A stretch of 64,000 bases of DNA from Aureibaculum marinum (lineage in GTDB: Bacteria > Bacteroidota > Bacteroidia > Flavobacteriales > Flavobacteriaceae): contig NZ_RPFJ01000006.1 of NCBI RefSeq assembly GCF_003813905.1, positions 62,001 through 126,000 on the forward strand, written 5' to 3'. This document shows, piece by piece, positions 37,201-46,134 of this stretch. Every line of letters starts with the position of its first letter. Position 1 is the first letter of the stretch. A program made the translations under genes and the position numbers. Under the pieces are notes generated by a model, which had not been told where the DNA came from, searched no databases, and saw nothing but the letters and a program-made list of their open reading frames with translations.

Positions 37201-37623
37201 TTTACAAGTAGAAATTATACATTAGAAAATACAGAAGTTAATCCTAAAATATCTTATTTGTATAGTAAAAATTCACGGTTAGAAATGTTCTATCATTTTA
37301 AGAATAAAGAGAATCAAATATATAATCTTGAAACTTTATCTTCTCATAATTTTGGAGCTAATTTTATTTTTGCAAAAAATCAGAATTATTCAATCAATTC
37401 ATCATTAAATTTAGTGTTGAATACTTTTGAAGGAGATTTAAACTCTCCTGTCGCTTATCAAATGTTAGAAGGCTTACAGCCAGGAACTAATTACACCTGG
37501 AATTTAAGTTTACAAAAAAGAATTACTTCTTATTTAGATTTAAACATTAATTATTTAGGTAGAAAATCAGAAATGGCAAAGGCTATTCATACAGGTACAG
37601 TACAGTTAAGAGCGAGTTTTTAA
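34207..37623 (+). CDS. Large putative outer membrane beta-barrel protein
   Basis: A 1138-residue exported protein starting with GTG. It has a signal peptide (ILLSSFAFAQ), an N-terminal ~110-residue region with strand-like VVSDTIKIDSISISPYNFKV, then a conserved block TSGSISRGVTVGNNQDATVN and LDEFDRVFIELFSKDWSIN. The remainder is strand-rich and ends VQLRASF, a terminal Phe typical of outer-membrane barrels. There is no plug or carboxypeptidase-like domain, so it is not a TonB receptor. The protein is a conserved flavobacterial unknown; a transport or surface-assembly role is only a guess. Confidence 0.6.
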   Translation: MNKSICILIILLSSFAFAQEGNNRIISKAFKVVSDTIKIDSISISPYNFKVFDNLSQQIDSTKYKIDFAKSVLIINAKKYPNIVVKYKLLPSFLTRTYSVFDKSLIVPKSTDLSRLYSVQSKTKNKVFTPFDGLNTSGSISRGVTVGNNQDATVNSNLDLQISGHLSEKVQLRASITDSNVPLQDNGYTQRLDEFDRVFIELFSKDWSINAGDINLQNTESQFLKFNKKVAGLQLDVNLENEDDDINIFASGALVRGQYGENKFSGQEGNQGPYKITGAEPITSAEQYILLISGSERVYVNGVLLKRGEGNDYIIDYNTAEITFMPTYPITADMRITVEYQYADRNYTRFVSYDGVEYKSDKFTVGFSFYNENDAKNQSLQQDLSNSQKEVLSLAGDDNSKMNVSSAYPVAFEEHKILYKKEILYGEEIFTYSNDENENLYNLQFSYVGLNNGNYQIKTTIASGRIYEYVEPINGVPQGDFEPIVTLVAPEKLQIAVVNMSYNPNTITSFNSEVAYSVNDRNLFSSIDDNDNKGVATKISWNQLLSDRKWKLKSSVDYEFIQNDFKTIERYRDVEFSRDWDLVNPLGNQNYLSAELSYSNYEKGKIIYAFDWLNFSENYKGTKHNFYSNLKFNNTKITIDGSYLNNDSDVAQTEFFRGYSTIKHYFNKGWVGAKLNSESNKRKDKLTNTFSNLSHKYVESEAYIGVGDTAKVFAEFGYNYRTTDSVQNNNITRVNNANTYFLRSQLIQKKNSNLSLFVNYRTVKHENLNVESTKEESLNSRLSFRQQLLNSAINLQTVYETNSGNLAQQEYSYIQVDTGLGYYTWNDYNANNIQELDEFEIAQFQDEANYVRVLLPTINFVKTHRNKFSQSLTIYPASWSSKKGLKKILSHFTNQSFALIDTKKKREGANFEINPFSINEDVLSLTLNLKNSLFFNRGKQKYSTTYTYISTENKNSFSIGDQEQMLQSHQLLFNHKIGKFWLFDFKTAFTENKSASEQFTSRNYTLENTEVNPKISYLYSKNSRLEMFYHFKNKENQIYNLETLSSHNFGANFIFAKNQNYSINSSLNLVLNTFEGDLNSPVAYQMLEGLQPGTNYTWNLSLQKRITSYLDLNINYLGRKSEMAKAIHTGTVQLRASF

Positions 37624-37644
37624 CTTGATGATTTATAAGGACTT

Positions 37645-38040
37645 TTATTTTACCAAAACCCCTTTTACATCCATTACAGGGATAGGTTGTAGGGCTTTTT
37701 CGTTAATGGTGTTTTTTCTAAAAACATATGTTTTGTCATACATTTTGTTTTCTTCAAAAAAAGAAACCTTAAAGATATTGTTTAACGCAAATAATTCTTC
37801 TGGAATTAATTCTAACTTAGCATAACTTTTAGCAGGTAGTTTGTCTAGTTTTCTTCGCAAAGTGGCTGTACTTTTATTTTCTGAAAAACCAGAAGTAACA
37901 ATAAGTACCATTTCTAAATCGACAGTTTTATTATTAATTATGTATGCATTCCAATCATAATTCTTAAAGAGTTTATTATATTCTTTTACAATGGCAATAT
38001 AAACGTCTTTTACTTCAGGAATTTCAATGTCTTTTTTCAT
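37645..38040 (-). CDS. Conserved hypothetical cytosolic protein
   Basis: A 131-residue protein from the Met at 38040. A start at 38079 would add 13 residues without similarity to the rest. It shows no signal or membrane segment. It has conserved-looking stretches DWNAYIINNKTVDLEMVLIV and NTINEKALQPIPVMDVKGVL. Similar flavobacterial proteins are sometimes labelled as phenylalanyl-tRNA synthetase fragments, but I see no synthetase motif. It is convergent with the giant barrel gene. Function unknown. Confidence 0.65.
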   Translation of the reverse strand: MKKDIEIPEVKDVYIAIVKEYNKLFKNYDWNAYIINNKTVDLEMVLIVTSGFSENKSTATLRRKLDKLPAKSYAKLELIPEELFALNNIFKVSFFEENKMYDKTYVFRKNTINEKALQPIPVMDVKGVLVK

Positions 38041-38373
38041 TTCAAAAGAGTAAATTTTATTTAGCGTTTTAAAAGACAAAAATACTTGTTTTTAAATAGT
38101 ATCAAATCATTTTTTTATATTGGTTTTAAGATTTGTTTATACCTATATTTAAATTAAATCTAATTAAAAGTTCTATTGTCACTTTGGTTGTTTTTTAAAG
38201 ATTTTTTCATTATTAAGTGTAGTATAATTTTATGTTGAAATTTTCTTGTAACTATGCTTTGTTAAATCATACAAACATTGCAAGTTTTGATATGAATTTC
38301 TATATCTTGCATATGCCAAAAATATGACCATAATTGTGATAAATTGGTATTGCGAAACTATTGAATTTAAGTG

Positions 38374-39243
38374 ATGAACAACGAACAAACAGCAATACGA
38401 ACTACTTATTTTAGTATAATTGGAAATACTCTTTTAGCTCTAATAAAAGGAATTGCAGGTGTTTTTGGAAATTCGTATGCTCTAATAGCAGATGCAATTG
38501 AATCCATAACAGATATTTTTGCTTCCTTTTTAGTGTTATTAGGTTTTAAATATGCCAAACGACCTGCTGATGAAAATCATCCATACGGACATGGAAAAAT
38601 TGAACCATTAGTTACCTTTGCAGTAGTTGCTTTTCTTGTAGTTTCTGCCACAATTATTGCCTACGAAAGTATTCAAAACATTAGAACTCCACATAAAATT
38701 CCTAAATCTTGGACATTGATAGTATTAGGGGGAATAATTGCCTGGAAAGAAATTTCTTTCCAAATAGTTATTAGAAAAAGTAAAGAAACCAATAGTTCTT
38801 CGCTTAAGGCGGATGCTTGGCATCATAGAAGTGATGCAATTACTTCAGTAATGGCTTTTATTGGAATTTTAATAGCAATTATATTTGGTAAGGGGTATGA
38901 GACTGCTGATGATTGGGCCGCATTAGGAGCTTCTGCTTTTATTTTATATAATAGTTATTTAATTTTAAGACCAGCTTTAGGTGAGGTTATGGACGAGCAA
39001 CTTTATGACGACCTTATAATTATAATTAGAGAGAAATCTATGGAGGTTCCAGGGGTTTTAGGAACAGAGAAATGTTTTGTAAGAAAAGCAGGTATGAAAT
39101 ATCATGTAGATTTACATGCAATTGTTAATGGAAAAGTTTCAGTAAAAATTGGACATGAAATTGCTCATAAATTGAAAGATTATTTACACGAAGAAATACC
39201 CAACCTAGGACAGGTATTAATTCATATTGAACCAAACGAGTAA
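38374..39243 (+). CDS. Cation diffusion facilitator transporter
   Basis: A 290-residue CDF-family exporter with six membrane spans. Metal-site residues are E43/D47 in ADAIESITD (second span) and H150/D154 in WHHRSDAIT (fifth span). A C-terminal cytosolic domain (KAGMKYHVDLHAIV) follows. It exchanges Zn2+ or related divalent cations for protons at the inner membrane. ATG 38374 is preferred over the GTG just before it. It precedes the RND metal-efflux genes and probably delivers cytosolic metal to the periplasm for them. The 330 bp before it hold the promoter region and no gene. Confidence 0.92.
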   Translation: MNNEQTAIRTTYFSIIGNTLLALIKGIAGVFGNSYALIADAIESITDIFASFLVLLGFKYAKRPADENHPYGHGKIEPLVTFAVVAFLVVSATIIAYESIQNIRTPHKIPKSWTLIVLGGIIAWKEISFQIVIRKSKETNSSSLKADAWHHRSDAITSVMAFIGILIAIIFGKGYETADDWAALGASAFILYNSYLILRPALGEVMDEQLYDDLIIIIREKSMEVPGVLGTEKCFVRKAGMKYHVDLHAIVNGKVSVKIGHEIAHKLKDYLHEEIPNLGQVLIHIEPNE

Positions 39244-39376
39244 TTATAAAAAAGACTGTTTATTTTTTTATATATTATGCTTGTGTTTTAACTACTGGCA
39301 TTCGTTTTCTATTCTGTAATAAAACTAAGGTAATTAGTTATGTGAAAAATGTTACATACTTTATTTTAAAAATAAG

Positions 39377-39384
39377 TAAATTTG
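39377..39384 (+). promoter_or_regulatory. -7 box of the metal-efflux gene cluster
   Basis: TAAATTTG matches TAnnTTTG and ends only 6 bp before the ATG at 39391, so the message is predicted to be leaderless or nearly so. Confidence 0.5.
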
Positions 39385-39390
39385 TAGTCA

Positions 39391-39780
39391 ATGGCTAAAG
39401 TGTTTTCCATATTATCCTCATGTTTAATCCTTTTTCAAAGCTTTAATATAAATATTGAAGATGTCTCTAAATTTAAAATATTGTGGGAACATGCTGAATA
39501 CCATCAGAAAACTTATGGAGATTCTTTTGTTGATTTTTTGATAGAGCATTACAGTTCTAGTGATTTATTAAATGGTGATGAGCATCAAGAACATAAGAGT
39601 TTGCCTTTTAAAAGCAGTCATCATAGTTGCCAACACCTAAATCCTCCATTTACTTTTGTTGCTTCAAATTTCGATTTAAATTTTACACCTTTTGTAGCTA
39701 TTCCTTTTAACTTTTTTTATAAAGATTCTATTTCTTATTTTGAGAAACCTTCTGTTTTTCAACCTCCCAAACACTTATAA
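39391..39780 (+). CDS. Small secreted His-rich protein of the metal-efflux cluster
   Basis: A 129-residue protein with an N-terminal signal or anchor (FSILSSCLILFQSFNINI), an acidic/His region (GDEHQEHKSLPFK, SSHHSCQHL) and a C-terminal PPKH. Small Bacteroidota proteins with this plan sit next to CzcA/CusA-type pumps. The His/Cys run suggests metal binding in the periplasm, with the C-terminal Pro-Pro signature common to the group. It may sense metal or hand it to the pump, but no function is proven. Confidence 0.6.
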   Translation: MAKVFSILSSCLILFQSFNINIEDVSKFKILWEHAEYHQKTYGDSFVDFLIEHYSSSDLLNGDEHQEHKSLPFKSSHHSCQHLNPPFTFVASNFDLNFTPFVAIPFNFFYKDSISYFEKPSVFQPPKHL

Positions 39781-39940
39781 TTTAAAAGTTAATTTTTTTA
39801 TTATAAACCTCATTTCTTTTAGAGCAATTAAAATTAATAATTGAAGGTGTCTGATTCTCATTTTTAATGAGAGTATTGATTTAAGTCATTTCTTTTAAAG
39901 CTAATTAATCATAGCTTGTTCTACTTTATTAAAAATAATT

Positions 39941-42900
39941 ATGTTAAACAGAATTATAAAATTCAGCTTAAGTAATAAGCTGATTATCCTACTTTTTATA
40001 ACTTTTATTATTGGTTTTGGAATTTATTCCTTAAGCAAAATACCAATTGGAGCTGTACCCGATATTACAAACAATCAGGTACAAGTAATTACTACATCTC
40101 AAAATTTATCTACTCAAGATGTTGAACAGTTTATTACATATCCTGTTGAACTTGAAATGGCAAATTTACCAGGAGTAGTAGAAATACGTTCTATTTCAAA
40201 ATTTGGTTTATCCGTAGTAACCATTGTTTTTGAAGACAATATGGGAACTTATTTACCTAGGCAACTAATTGCTGAAAAAATTAAATCTGCATCCGAAAAA
40301 ATACCAGAAGGTTTTGGTACACCAGAAATGGGTCCAATAACAACTGGCTTAGGCGAAATTTATCAGTATGTTTTGGATGTAAAACCGGGTTTCGAAGATA
40401 AATATTCGACCACTGAATTACGTACAATTCAAGATTGGATTGTAAAAAGGCAACTTTCTGGTATTCCAGGTGTAGTTGAGGTTAATACATGGGGAGGCTA
40501 TCTTAAACAGTATGAAGTAGCAATTAACCCAACAAAACTTAATGCTATGAATATAGCTATTAGTGATATATATACCGCATTAGAAAAAAACAATAGTGTA
40601 GCCGGTGGTGGATATATAGAAAAAGAGAATGAAGCCTTTTTTGTTCGAGGTGAAGGATTGGTCAAATCATTGGAAGATATTGAAAATATAGTAGTTAAAA
40701 ATACAGATAGCAATCCTATTTATATAAAAGATATTGCTACCGTAAGATTTGGTAGTGCTACCAGATTTGGTGCTATAACGGGTAATGGAGAAGGAGAAAA
40801 GGTTTTAGGCCAAATAATGATGCTTAAAGATGGAAATTCTAACGAAATTATTGAAGCGGTAAAAGAGCGAATAGCTTCCATACAAAAAACGTTACCAGAA
40901 GGGGTTTATATTAATGGGTTTTTAGAACGTAGTGAACTGATTGGAAAAACCACATTTACAGTCGCTGAAAATCTTATTTTAGGTTCGCTCATAGTTATTT
41001 TTGTAGTGGTATTATTATTAGGTAATTGGCGTTCTGGACTGGTAGTAGCTTCTGTAATTCCATTAAGTTTATTATTTGCTATTTCTTTGATGTATCTATT
41101 TGGAATTGATGCAAACTTAATGAGCTTAGGAGCAATAGATTTTGGAATAATCATTGATGGGGCTGTAATTATTGTTGAGTTTATTGCTTTTCAAATTACT
41201 TCTAGGCGTAGCGAAATTTTATCTTTATCTAATAAAGAAAGACAGACAGAAATTGATCAAATTACTTCTAATGGAGCATCAAAAATGATGAACTCAGCTA
41301 TTTTTGGTCAATTTATAATTCTTATAGTTTTTATTCCAATATTATCACTGAGTAGTGTAGAAGGTAAAATGTTTAGACCCATGGCTTTAACGTTTAGTTT
41401 TGCTTTAATTGGGGCTATGTTATTTTGTTTAACCTATGTGCCTGTAATAGCTTCTTTATTTTTAAAGCCAACAAGACATAGTGACAAAAATATCTCGGTA
41501 AGATTGATAAAATTTATAACAAAATTGTATAACCCCGTTATTAATTGGGCTCTTTTTAATAGAAAAATGGTTATAGTATTGTCAATATTGCTATTAGGGA
41601 TTAGTGTATTGATTTTTAGTAAGATGGGAGGAGAGTTTGTGCCTACTTTGGATGAAGGAGATTTTGTTATTCAACCTGTTTTAAAAACAGGTACATCCTT
41701 AAGTAAGACTATTGAAACAACTACAAAAATAGAACAAATTTTATTAGAAAAGTTTCCAGAAGTTGATCAGGTGGTAACTCGTATAGGTGCAGCAGAAGTA
41801 CCCACAGACCCCATGTCAATGGAAGAGAGTGATGTTATAATCAAGTTAAAACCTAAAAAGCAATGGACTTCAGCATCAAGTAAAGATGAATTGGCAGATA
41901 AGTTTAAAGAAGCTTTAGCAGTAATTCCAAATATGGATGTAGAGTTTACTCAGCCTATAGAGATGAGATTCAATGAGTTAATTACAGGAGTTAGGGCAGA
42001 TGTTGCTATTAAAATATTTGGAGAAAATTTAGATGTCTTATCAACAAAAGCTGATGAAGTTAAAGCTTTAATAGCAAATGTAGAAGGTGCTTCCGATATT
42101 ATTGTCGAAAAAATAGACGGTTTACCTCAAATGAGTGTCACATTTGATAGAAGAAAAATTGCTAGATATGGATTAAATATTTCTGACTTAAACCAAATTA
42201 TTTCTATGGGGTTTGCGGGTGAATTATTGGGTAGTGTTTTTGAAGGAGAAAAACGTTTTGATTTGGTTTTACGGTTTGATGAAAATCATCGTAAAAATTT
42301 AGAAAACCTTAAAAATTTATACATAGATACGCCTAATGGGTTTAAAATACCTTTGAGTGAGTTGGCAGAAATTCAATATTCTAATGGTCCAGCCAAAATT
42401 TCAAGAGATGATACAAAACGGCGTATCGTGGTTGGAATTAATGTCCGAAATAGAGATTTACAGTCAGTAGTTGACGATATTCAAGCTATTGTAAATCAAA
42501 ATTTAAAATTACCTGCGGGATATACTATTACTTATGGAGGGCAATTTGAGAATTTGCAAAGTGCTAAAAATCGCTTAAAAATCGCAGTGCCTGTAGCTCT
42601 CTTGCTCATTTTTATATTGCTTTATTTTGCCTTTAATTCTGTTAAAGAAGCTCTATTGGTATATTCAGCCATACCACTAGCGGCTGTTGGAGGTGTTTTA
42701 TTACTATGGATACGGGGTTTGCCATTTAGTATTTCTGCAGGAGTTGGTTTTATTGCACTTTTTGGAATTGCCGTACTTAATGGAATTGTATTAATCGAAC
42801 ATTTTAACGAATTAAAAAAACAGGGAATATTAGATGTTAAAGAACGAGTTATACAAGGAACAAAAGATAGATTACGTGCAGTTTTATTGACAGCAATGGC

Positions 42901-44257
42901 AGCTGCATTAGGTTTTTTACCTATGGCGGTTTCAACCAATGCAGGAGCAGAAGTGCAAAGGCCATTAGCAACAGTGGTTATTGGAGGATTGATAACTGCT
43001 TCCTTTTTAACATTGGTAGTTTTACCTGTTTTATATGCTTGGTTTGAAGATAAAAAAGAAATAAAAATGAACAATAAAAGAATAACAACAATACTTCTTT
43101 TGCTAATTTCATTAGGCATAAATGCTCAGCAAAACTTGTTAACTGCTGATAAAGCTTTAGCATTAGCAATAGAAAATAATGCAGAATTAAAAGCTTCTTC
43201 TTTAATGGTTGATAAAAGCGATATACTTATAAGAAGTGCTTTTGATTTTGATAAAACAGCAATTTATTATAGTTACGATGAAAGTAATTTAGGCACAAAT
43301 AATTTGCCATTACACGTTTTTGGTATTCAGCAAAATTTTAAGTTTCCAACGGTATATTTTTCAGATAAAAAACTAGGTAAAGCAGATTACAAATTACAGC
43401 AATCTAATTATAACATCAAGTTAGAAACTCTTAAGCGAAAAGTTTATAGTGCTTATTACAATGTGGTTTATGCTAAAAACAAAAAAGAGTTATATCAATT
43501 TGTTGATAGTTTGTACGTTAATTTTTCAAAATCTGCAGAGCGAAGATTTGAATTGGGGGAAACTAATTATTTAGAGGTGATTACGGCTCAAAGTAAGCAA
43601 AAGCAATTACAAATCTTGTATAAACAAGCAACACAAGAGGTAATTAAGATGAATGAAGAGTTAAAAGCTTTAGTGCAGGTTGATAGTGTTAAGGTTCCTA
43701 GTCAGCCCCTTAGAAAATTAACATTGCTAAATGTCTCTATTGAAAATAATGTGGGACTAAGCTATTATAATAATGCAGAACGTTACTATAATGCGTTGCA
43801 AAAGAGTGAAAAACAAAGGTTATTACCTGATTTAAGTGTAGAATACTTTCAAGGTTCAAACGAGGCATTAAATCAACAAATGATTGGATATCAAATTGGG
43901 ATTAAAATACCATTATTATTTGGAGGAAAAATATCTAAAATTAAAGCCACTAAACTTGAAAAGGATATAATTAAAGAAGAACAATCCGATTTCAAATCGA
44001 GGTTGTTTACAAGTTATCACAAATTAATGGCAGAACTTAATCAATATGGTGAAGCTGTTAATTATTATGAAAATCAAGGAAAGAGACTTTCAGAAGAAAT
44101 TATAAAAACAGCCGAACTCAGTTTTAAACATGGCGAAATTGACTTTTTTCAATATATACAAAGTTTAGAGACCGCTAAAGATATTGAATTAACTTATTTA
44201 GATAATCTGAATAAATACAATCAAACAATAATTGATATAAATTATTTAACCTTATAA
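39941..44257 (+). CDS. CzcA-type heavy-metal RND pump fused to TolC-like outer-membrane factor
   Basis: A 1438-residue fusion. Residues 1-1042 are a complete heavy-metal RND pump with twelve spans. The proton-relay motif DFGIIIDGAV (D400, D406) in span 4 marks the divalent-cation CzcA group, not the Cu+ CusA group. Residues 1043-1438 are a TolC-family outer-membrane factor (LALAIENNAELKASS, AERRFELGETNYLEVITAQS). The junction keeps a Met and a complete signal peptide ending near GINAQQ. This fusion recurs in Bacteroidota. Together with the adaptor encoded 13 bp downstream it would form a CzcCBA-like envelope-spanning pump for Zn/Co/Cd. Confidence 0.92.
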   Translation: MLNRIIKFSLSNKLIILLFITFIIGFGIYSLSKIPIGAVPDITNNQVQVITTSQNLSTQDVEQFITYPVELEMANLPGVVEIRSISKFGLSVVTIVFEDNMGTYLPRQLIAEKIKSASEKIPEGFGTPEMGPITTGLGEIYQYVLDVKPGFEDKYSTTELRTIQDWIVKRQLSGIPGVVEVNTWGGYLKQYEVAINPTKLNAMNIAISDIYTALEKNNSVAGGGYIEKENEAFFVRGEGLVKSLEDIENIVVKNTDSNPIYIKDIATVRFGSATRFGAITGNGEGEKVLGQIMMLKDGNSNEIIEAVKERIASIQKTLPEGVYINGFLERSELIGKTTFTVAENLILGSLIVIFVVVLLLGNWRSGLVVASVIPLSLLFAISLMYLFGIDANLMSLGAIDFGIIIDGAVIIVEFIAFQITSRRSEILSLSNKERQTEIDQITSNGASKMMNSAIFGQFIILIVFIPILSLSSVEGKMFRPMALTFSFALIGAMLFCLTYVPVIASLFLKPTRHSDKNISVRLIKFITKLYNPVINWALFNRKMVIVLSILLLGISVLIFSKMGGEFVPTLDEGDFVIQPVLKTGTSLSKTIETTTKIEQILLEKFPEVDQVVTRIGAAEVPTDPMSMEESDVIIKLKPKKQWTSASSKDELADKFKEALAVIPNMDVEFTQPIEMRFNELITGVRADVAIKIFGENLDVLSTKADEVKALIANVEGASDIIVEKIDGLPQMSVTFDRRKIARYGLNISDLNQIISMGFAGELLGSVFEGEKRFDLVLRFDENHRKNLENLKNLYIDTPNGFKIPLSELAEIQYSNGPAKISRDDTKRRIVVGINVRNRDLQSVVDDIQAIVNQNLKLPAGYTITYGGQFENLQSAKNRLKIAVPVALLLIFILLYFAFNSVKEALLVYSAIPLAAVGGVLLLWIRGLPFSISAGVGFIALFGIAVLNGIVLIEHFNELKKQGILDVKERVIQGTKDRLRAVLLTAMAAALGFLPMAVSTNAGAEVQRPLATVVIGGLITASFLTLVVLPVLYAWFEDKKEIKMNNKRITTILLLLISLGINAQQNLLTADKALALAIENNAELKASSLMVDKSDILIRSAFDFDKTAIYYSYDESNLGTNNLPLHVFGIQQNFKFPTVYFSDKKLGKADYKLQQSNYNIKLETLKRKVYSAYYNVVYAKNKKELYQFVDSLYVNFSKSAERRFELGETNYLEVITAQSKQKQLQILYKQATQEVIKMNEELKALVQVDSVKVPSQPLRKLTLLNVSIENNVGLSYYNNAERYYNALQKSEKQRLLPDLSVEYFQGSNEALNQQMIGYQIGIKIPLLFGGKISKIKATKLEKDIIKEEQSDFKSRLFTSYHKLMAELNQYGEAVNYYENQGKRLSEEIIKTAELSFKHGEIDFFQYIQSLETAKDIELTYLDNLNKYNQTIIDINYLTL

Positions 44258-44269
44258 CAAAAATAGAAA

Positions 44270-45397
44270 ATGAAAAAAATATATATACTTATAATTATCC
44301 TTGCTTTTATTTCTTGTGGTACTTCTGATAAACAAGAAAATGAGAATTTATTAACTTCTAAAGATAAAAATGTTGTTACGGTGACTAATACTCAATTTAA
44401 ATTGGAGAAAATGAAGTTAGGTAAGTTATCAGAACAAGAGTTTAGCAACGTCATAAATGTAAATGGAATAATTGATGTTCCTCCTCAGAATAAGGCTAAC
44501 GTCAGTACTTTTTTAGGAGGTTTTATAAAAAACACGCCTTTATTGGTGGGTGATGAAGTAAAAAAGGGACAACTGTTAGTGACCATAGAAAATACAGAAT
44601 TTGTAGAGCTACAACAGCAATATGCAGAAATAACGGAACAGCTTAATTTCTTAAAGTCTGAATATAATCGACAAAAAACCTTGTATGAAGAAAATATTAC
44701 TTCTAAAAAAAATTATTTAAAAGCAGAGAGTTCTTATAAAAGTGCATTGGCAAAATCTAATGGGCTACGACAAAAATTAAAGATGATGAATATTAATCCC
44801 ACCTCTGTTGAACAAGGTAATTTTACTTCACAAATTAATTTATATGCTCCAATTAATGGTACAGTATCAAAAGTAAATGTAAATAATGGATCTTATGTGG
44901 CTCCTTCTGATGAAATTTTAGAAATTGTAGATAGAGATCATTTGCATTTAGAGTTGACAGTCTTTGAAAAGGATATCCTAAAAATAAAAAAAGGACAATT
45001 GGTAATGTTTCAAATACCAGAAGCCTCTGATAAAATATTTAAAGCAGAGGTGCATTTGGTTGGTAATACAATTAATGAAACTAATAGAACTGTAAAAGTT
45101 CATGCTCATTTAGATGATGAACATGCCAATTTGATAGTTGGTATGTTTGCTGAAGCTAAAATAATTAATAATTCTAAAATAAGCTCAGCTTTGCCAACTG
45201 AGGCTGTAGGATCTATTGGAAATGATTATTATGTGTTGGTACTTCATAATAAAGATGCTAATAATTTTACTTTTGAAAAAGTAAAATTAGAAATAGGTAA
45301 GCAAAATGAAGATTATATTGAAGTGTTGAATTCTAATGATTTAAAGGGGAAAGAAATATTAGTTAGAGGAGCTTTTATGTTATTGAATGAAGGATGA
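44270..45397 (+). CDS. RND efflux periplasmic adaptor (CzcB-like), lipoprotein
   Basis: A 375-residue membrane-fusion protein. It has a lipobox near residue 16 (LAFISCG), a barrel-sandwich hybrid split by a long coiled coil (ELQQQYAEITEQLNFLKSEY), the lipoyl half NLYAPINGTVSKVNVNNG, and a beta-barrel/MP domain. It bridges the RND pump and the outer-membrane factor. It starts 13 bp after the fusion gene and completes the efflux unit. There is no His-rich metal-chelating tail of the Cupriavidus CzcB type. Confidence 0.92.
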   Translation: MKKIYILIIILAFISCGTSDKQENENLLTSKDKNVVTVTNTQFKLEKMKLGKLSEQEFSNVINVNGIIDVPPQNKANVSTFLGGFIKNTPLLVGDEVKKGQLLVTIENTEFVELQQQYAEITEQLNFLKSEYNRQKTLYEENITSKKNYLKAESSYKSALAKSNGLRQKLKMMNINPTSVEQGNFTSQINLYAPINGTVSKVNVNNGSYVAPSDEILEIVDRDHLHLELTVFEKDILKIKKGQLVMFQIPEASDKIFKAEVHLVGNTINETNRTVKVHAHLDDEHANLIVGMFAEAKIINNSKISSALPTEAVGSIGNDYYVLVLHNKDANNFTFEKVKLEIGKQNEDYIEVLNSNDLKGKEILVRGAFMLLNEG

Positions 45398-45494
45398 TTT
45401 AATTCTAACCACACGATATAATAAAATGAGAAGCAACCTTTTTAATTTTTTTCATCTATAATTCGTATTGAGATGTTTAATGTAAAATCATTTA

Positions 45495-46058
45495 ATGAAA
45501 AATTTAATAGTAATTGTCTTTTTATTAGTTACAGGAATAATATTTGCACAAAATGATAACGTACTTATAAAAAAGAATGAAATAAAAGGCAATGCCTTTA
45601 ATATTATAGTTTTTAAAGCGGCTGACTTTTCGTATGAATACTTGATAGATTCTGAATCTTCTGTTGGAGCTTCCATTTTAATAAATTTACAGGACAGTGA
45701 TTCTGATAATGGACCTTACTATAATGAGGAGTTTGCTTTTACACCTTTTTATAGAAGGTATTTTTCTAGTAAATATGCTTGGGGATTTTTTTTAGAAACC
45801 TTTGGTATGATAAATGTTCAAGATGAATATGATAGTTTTTACTATGATTATGTTCCTTATCCAGAGGCAACTATACATAGTGATGGAAATTCAACAAATG
45901 TTGCCTTAGGTATTTCTATTGGAGGTAAATTTGTTAGTGAAAAAGGCTTTGTATTTGAGTTTTTTGGTGGTGCAGGTAGAAATGTTTATCAGTCTGATGA
46001 AGTATATTCAACTGAATTAGTTCCTAGGTTAGGGGCTTCTTTTGGATATCGATGGTAA
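45495..46058 (+). CDS. Putative outer membrane protein (small barrel)
   Basis: A 187-residue exported protein with a signal peptide (FLLVTGIIFAQ). Alternating strands include ADFSYEYLIDSESSVGASIL, FTPFYRRYFSS and a final strand ending in GASFGYRW. The C-terminal aromatic residue and Gly-rich strands fit an 8-stranded barrel of the DUF3575/OmpW-like sort common in Bacteroidota. It follows the efflux operon after 97 bp, and a link to metal resistance is not shown. Confidence 0.6.
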   Translation: MKNLIVIVFLLVTGIIFAQNDNVLIKKNEIKGNAFNIIVFKAADFSYEYLIDSESSVGASILINLQDSDSDNGPYYNEEFAFTPFYRRYFSSKYAWGFFLETFGMINVQDEYDSFYYDYVPYPEATIHSDGNSTNVALGISIGGKFVSEKGFVFEFFGGAGRNVYQSDEVYSTELVPRLGASFGYRW

Positions 46059-46134
46059 ATTTTATTGTAATTAAATGTTTAAAATACTAGGCCTTCTCAT
46101 AAATTATTAATAAAAAGTGAAACCCTAGTTTTAA

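Noticed and set aside
42622-43119. 165-codon antisense ORF across the CzcA C-terminus
   Set aside because: It lies opposite a conserved membrane domain, and its Pro/Thr-rich translation has no family features. It arises from the codon bias of the sense gene.
39941-44257. CzcA-CzcC fusion as an assembly error or lost stop codon
   Set aside because: The same fusion is widespread in Bacteroidota, and the frame is clean across the junction.
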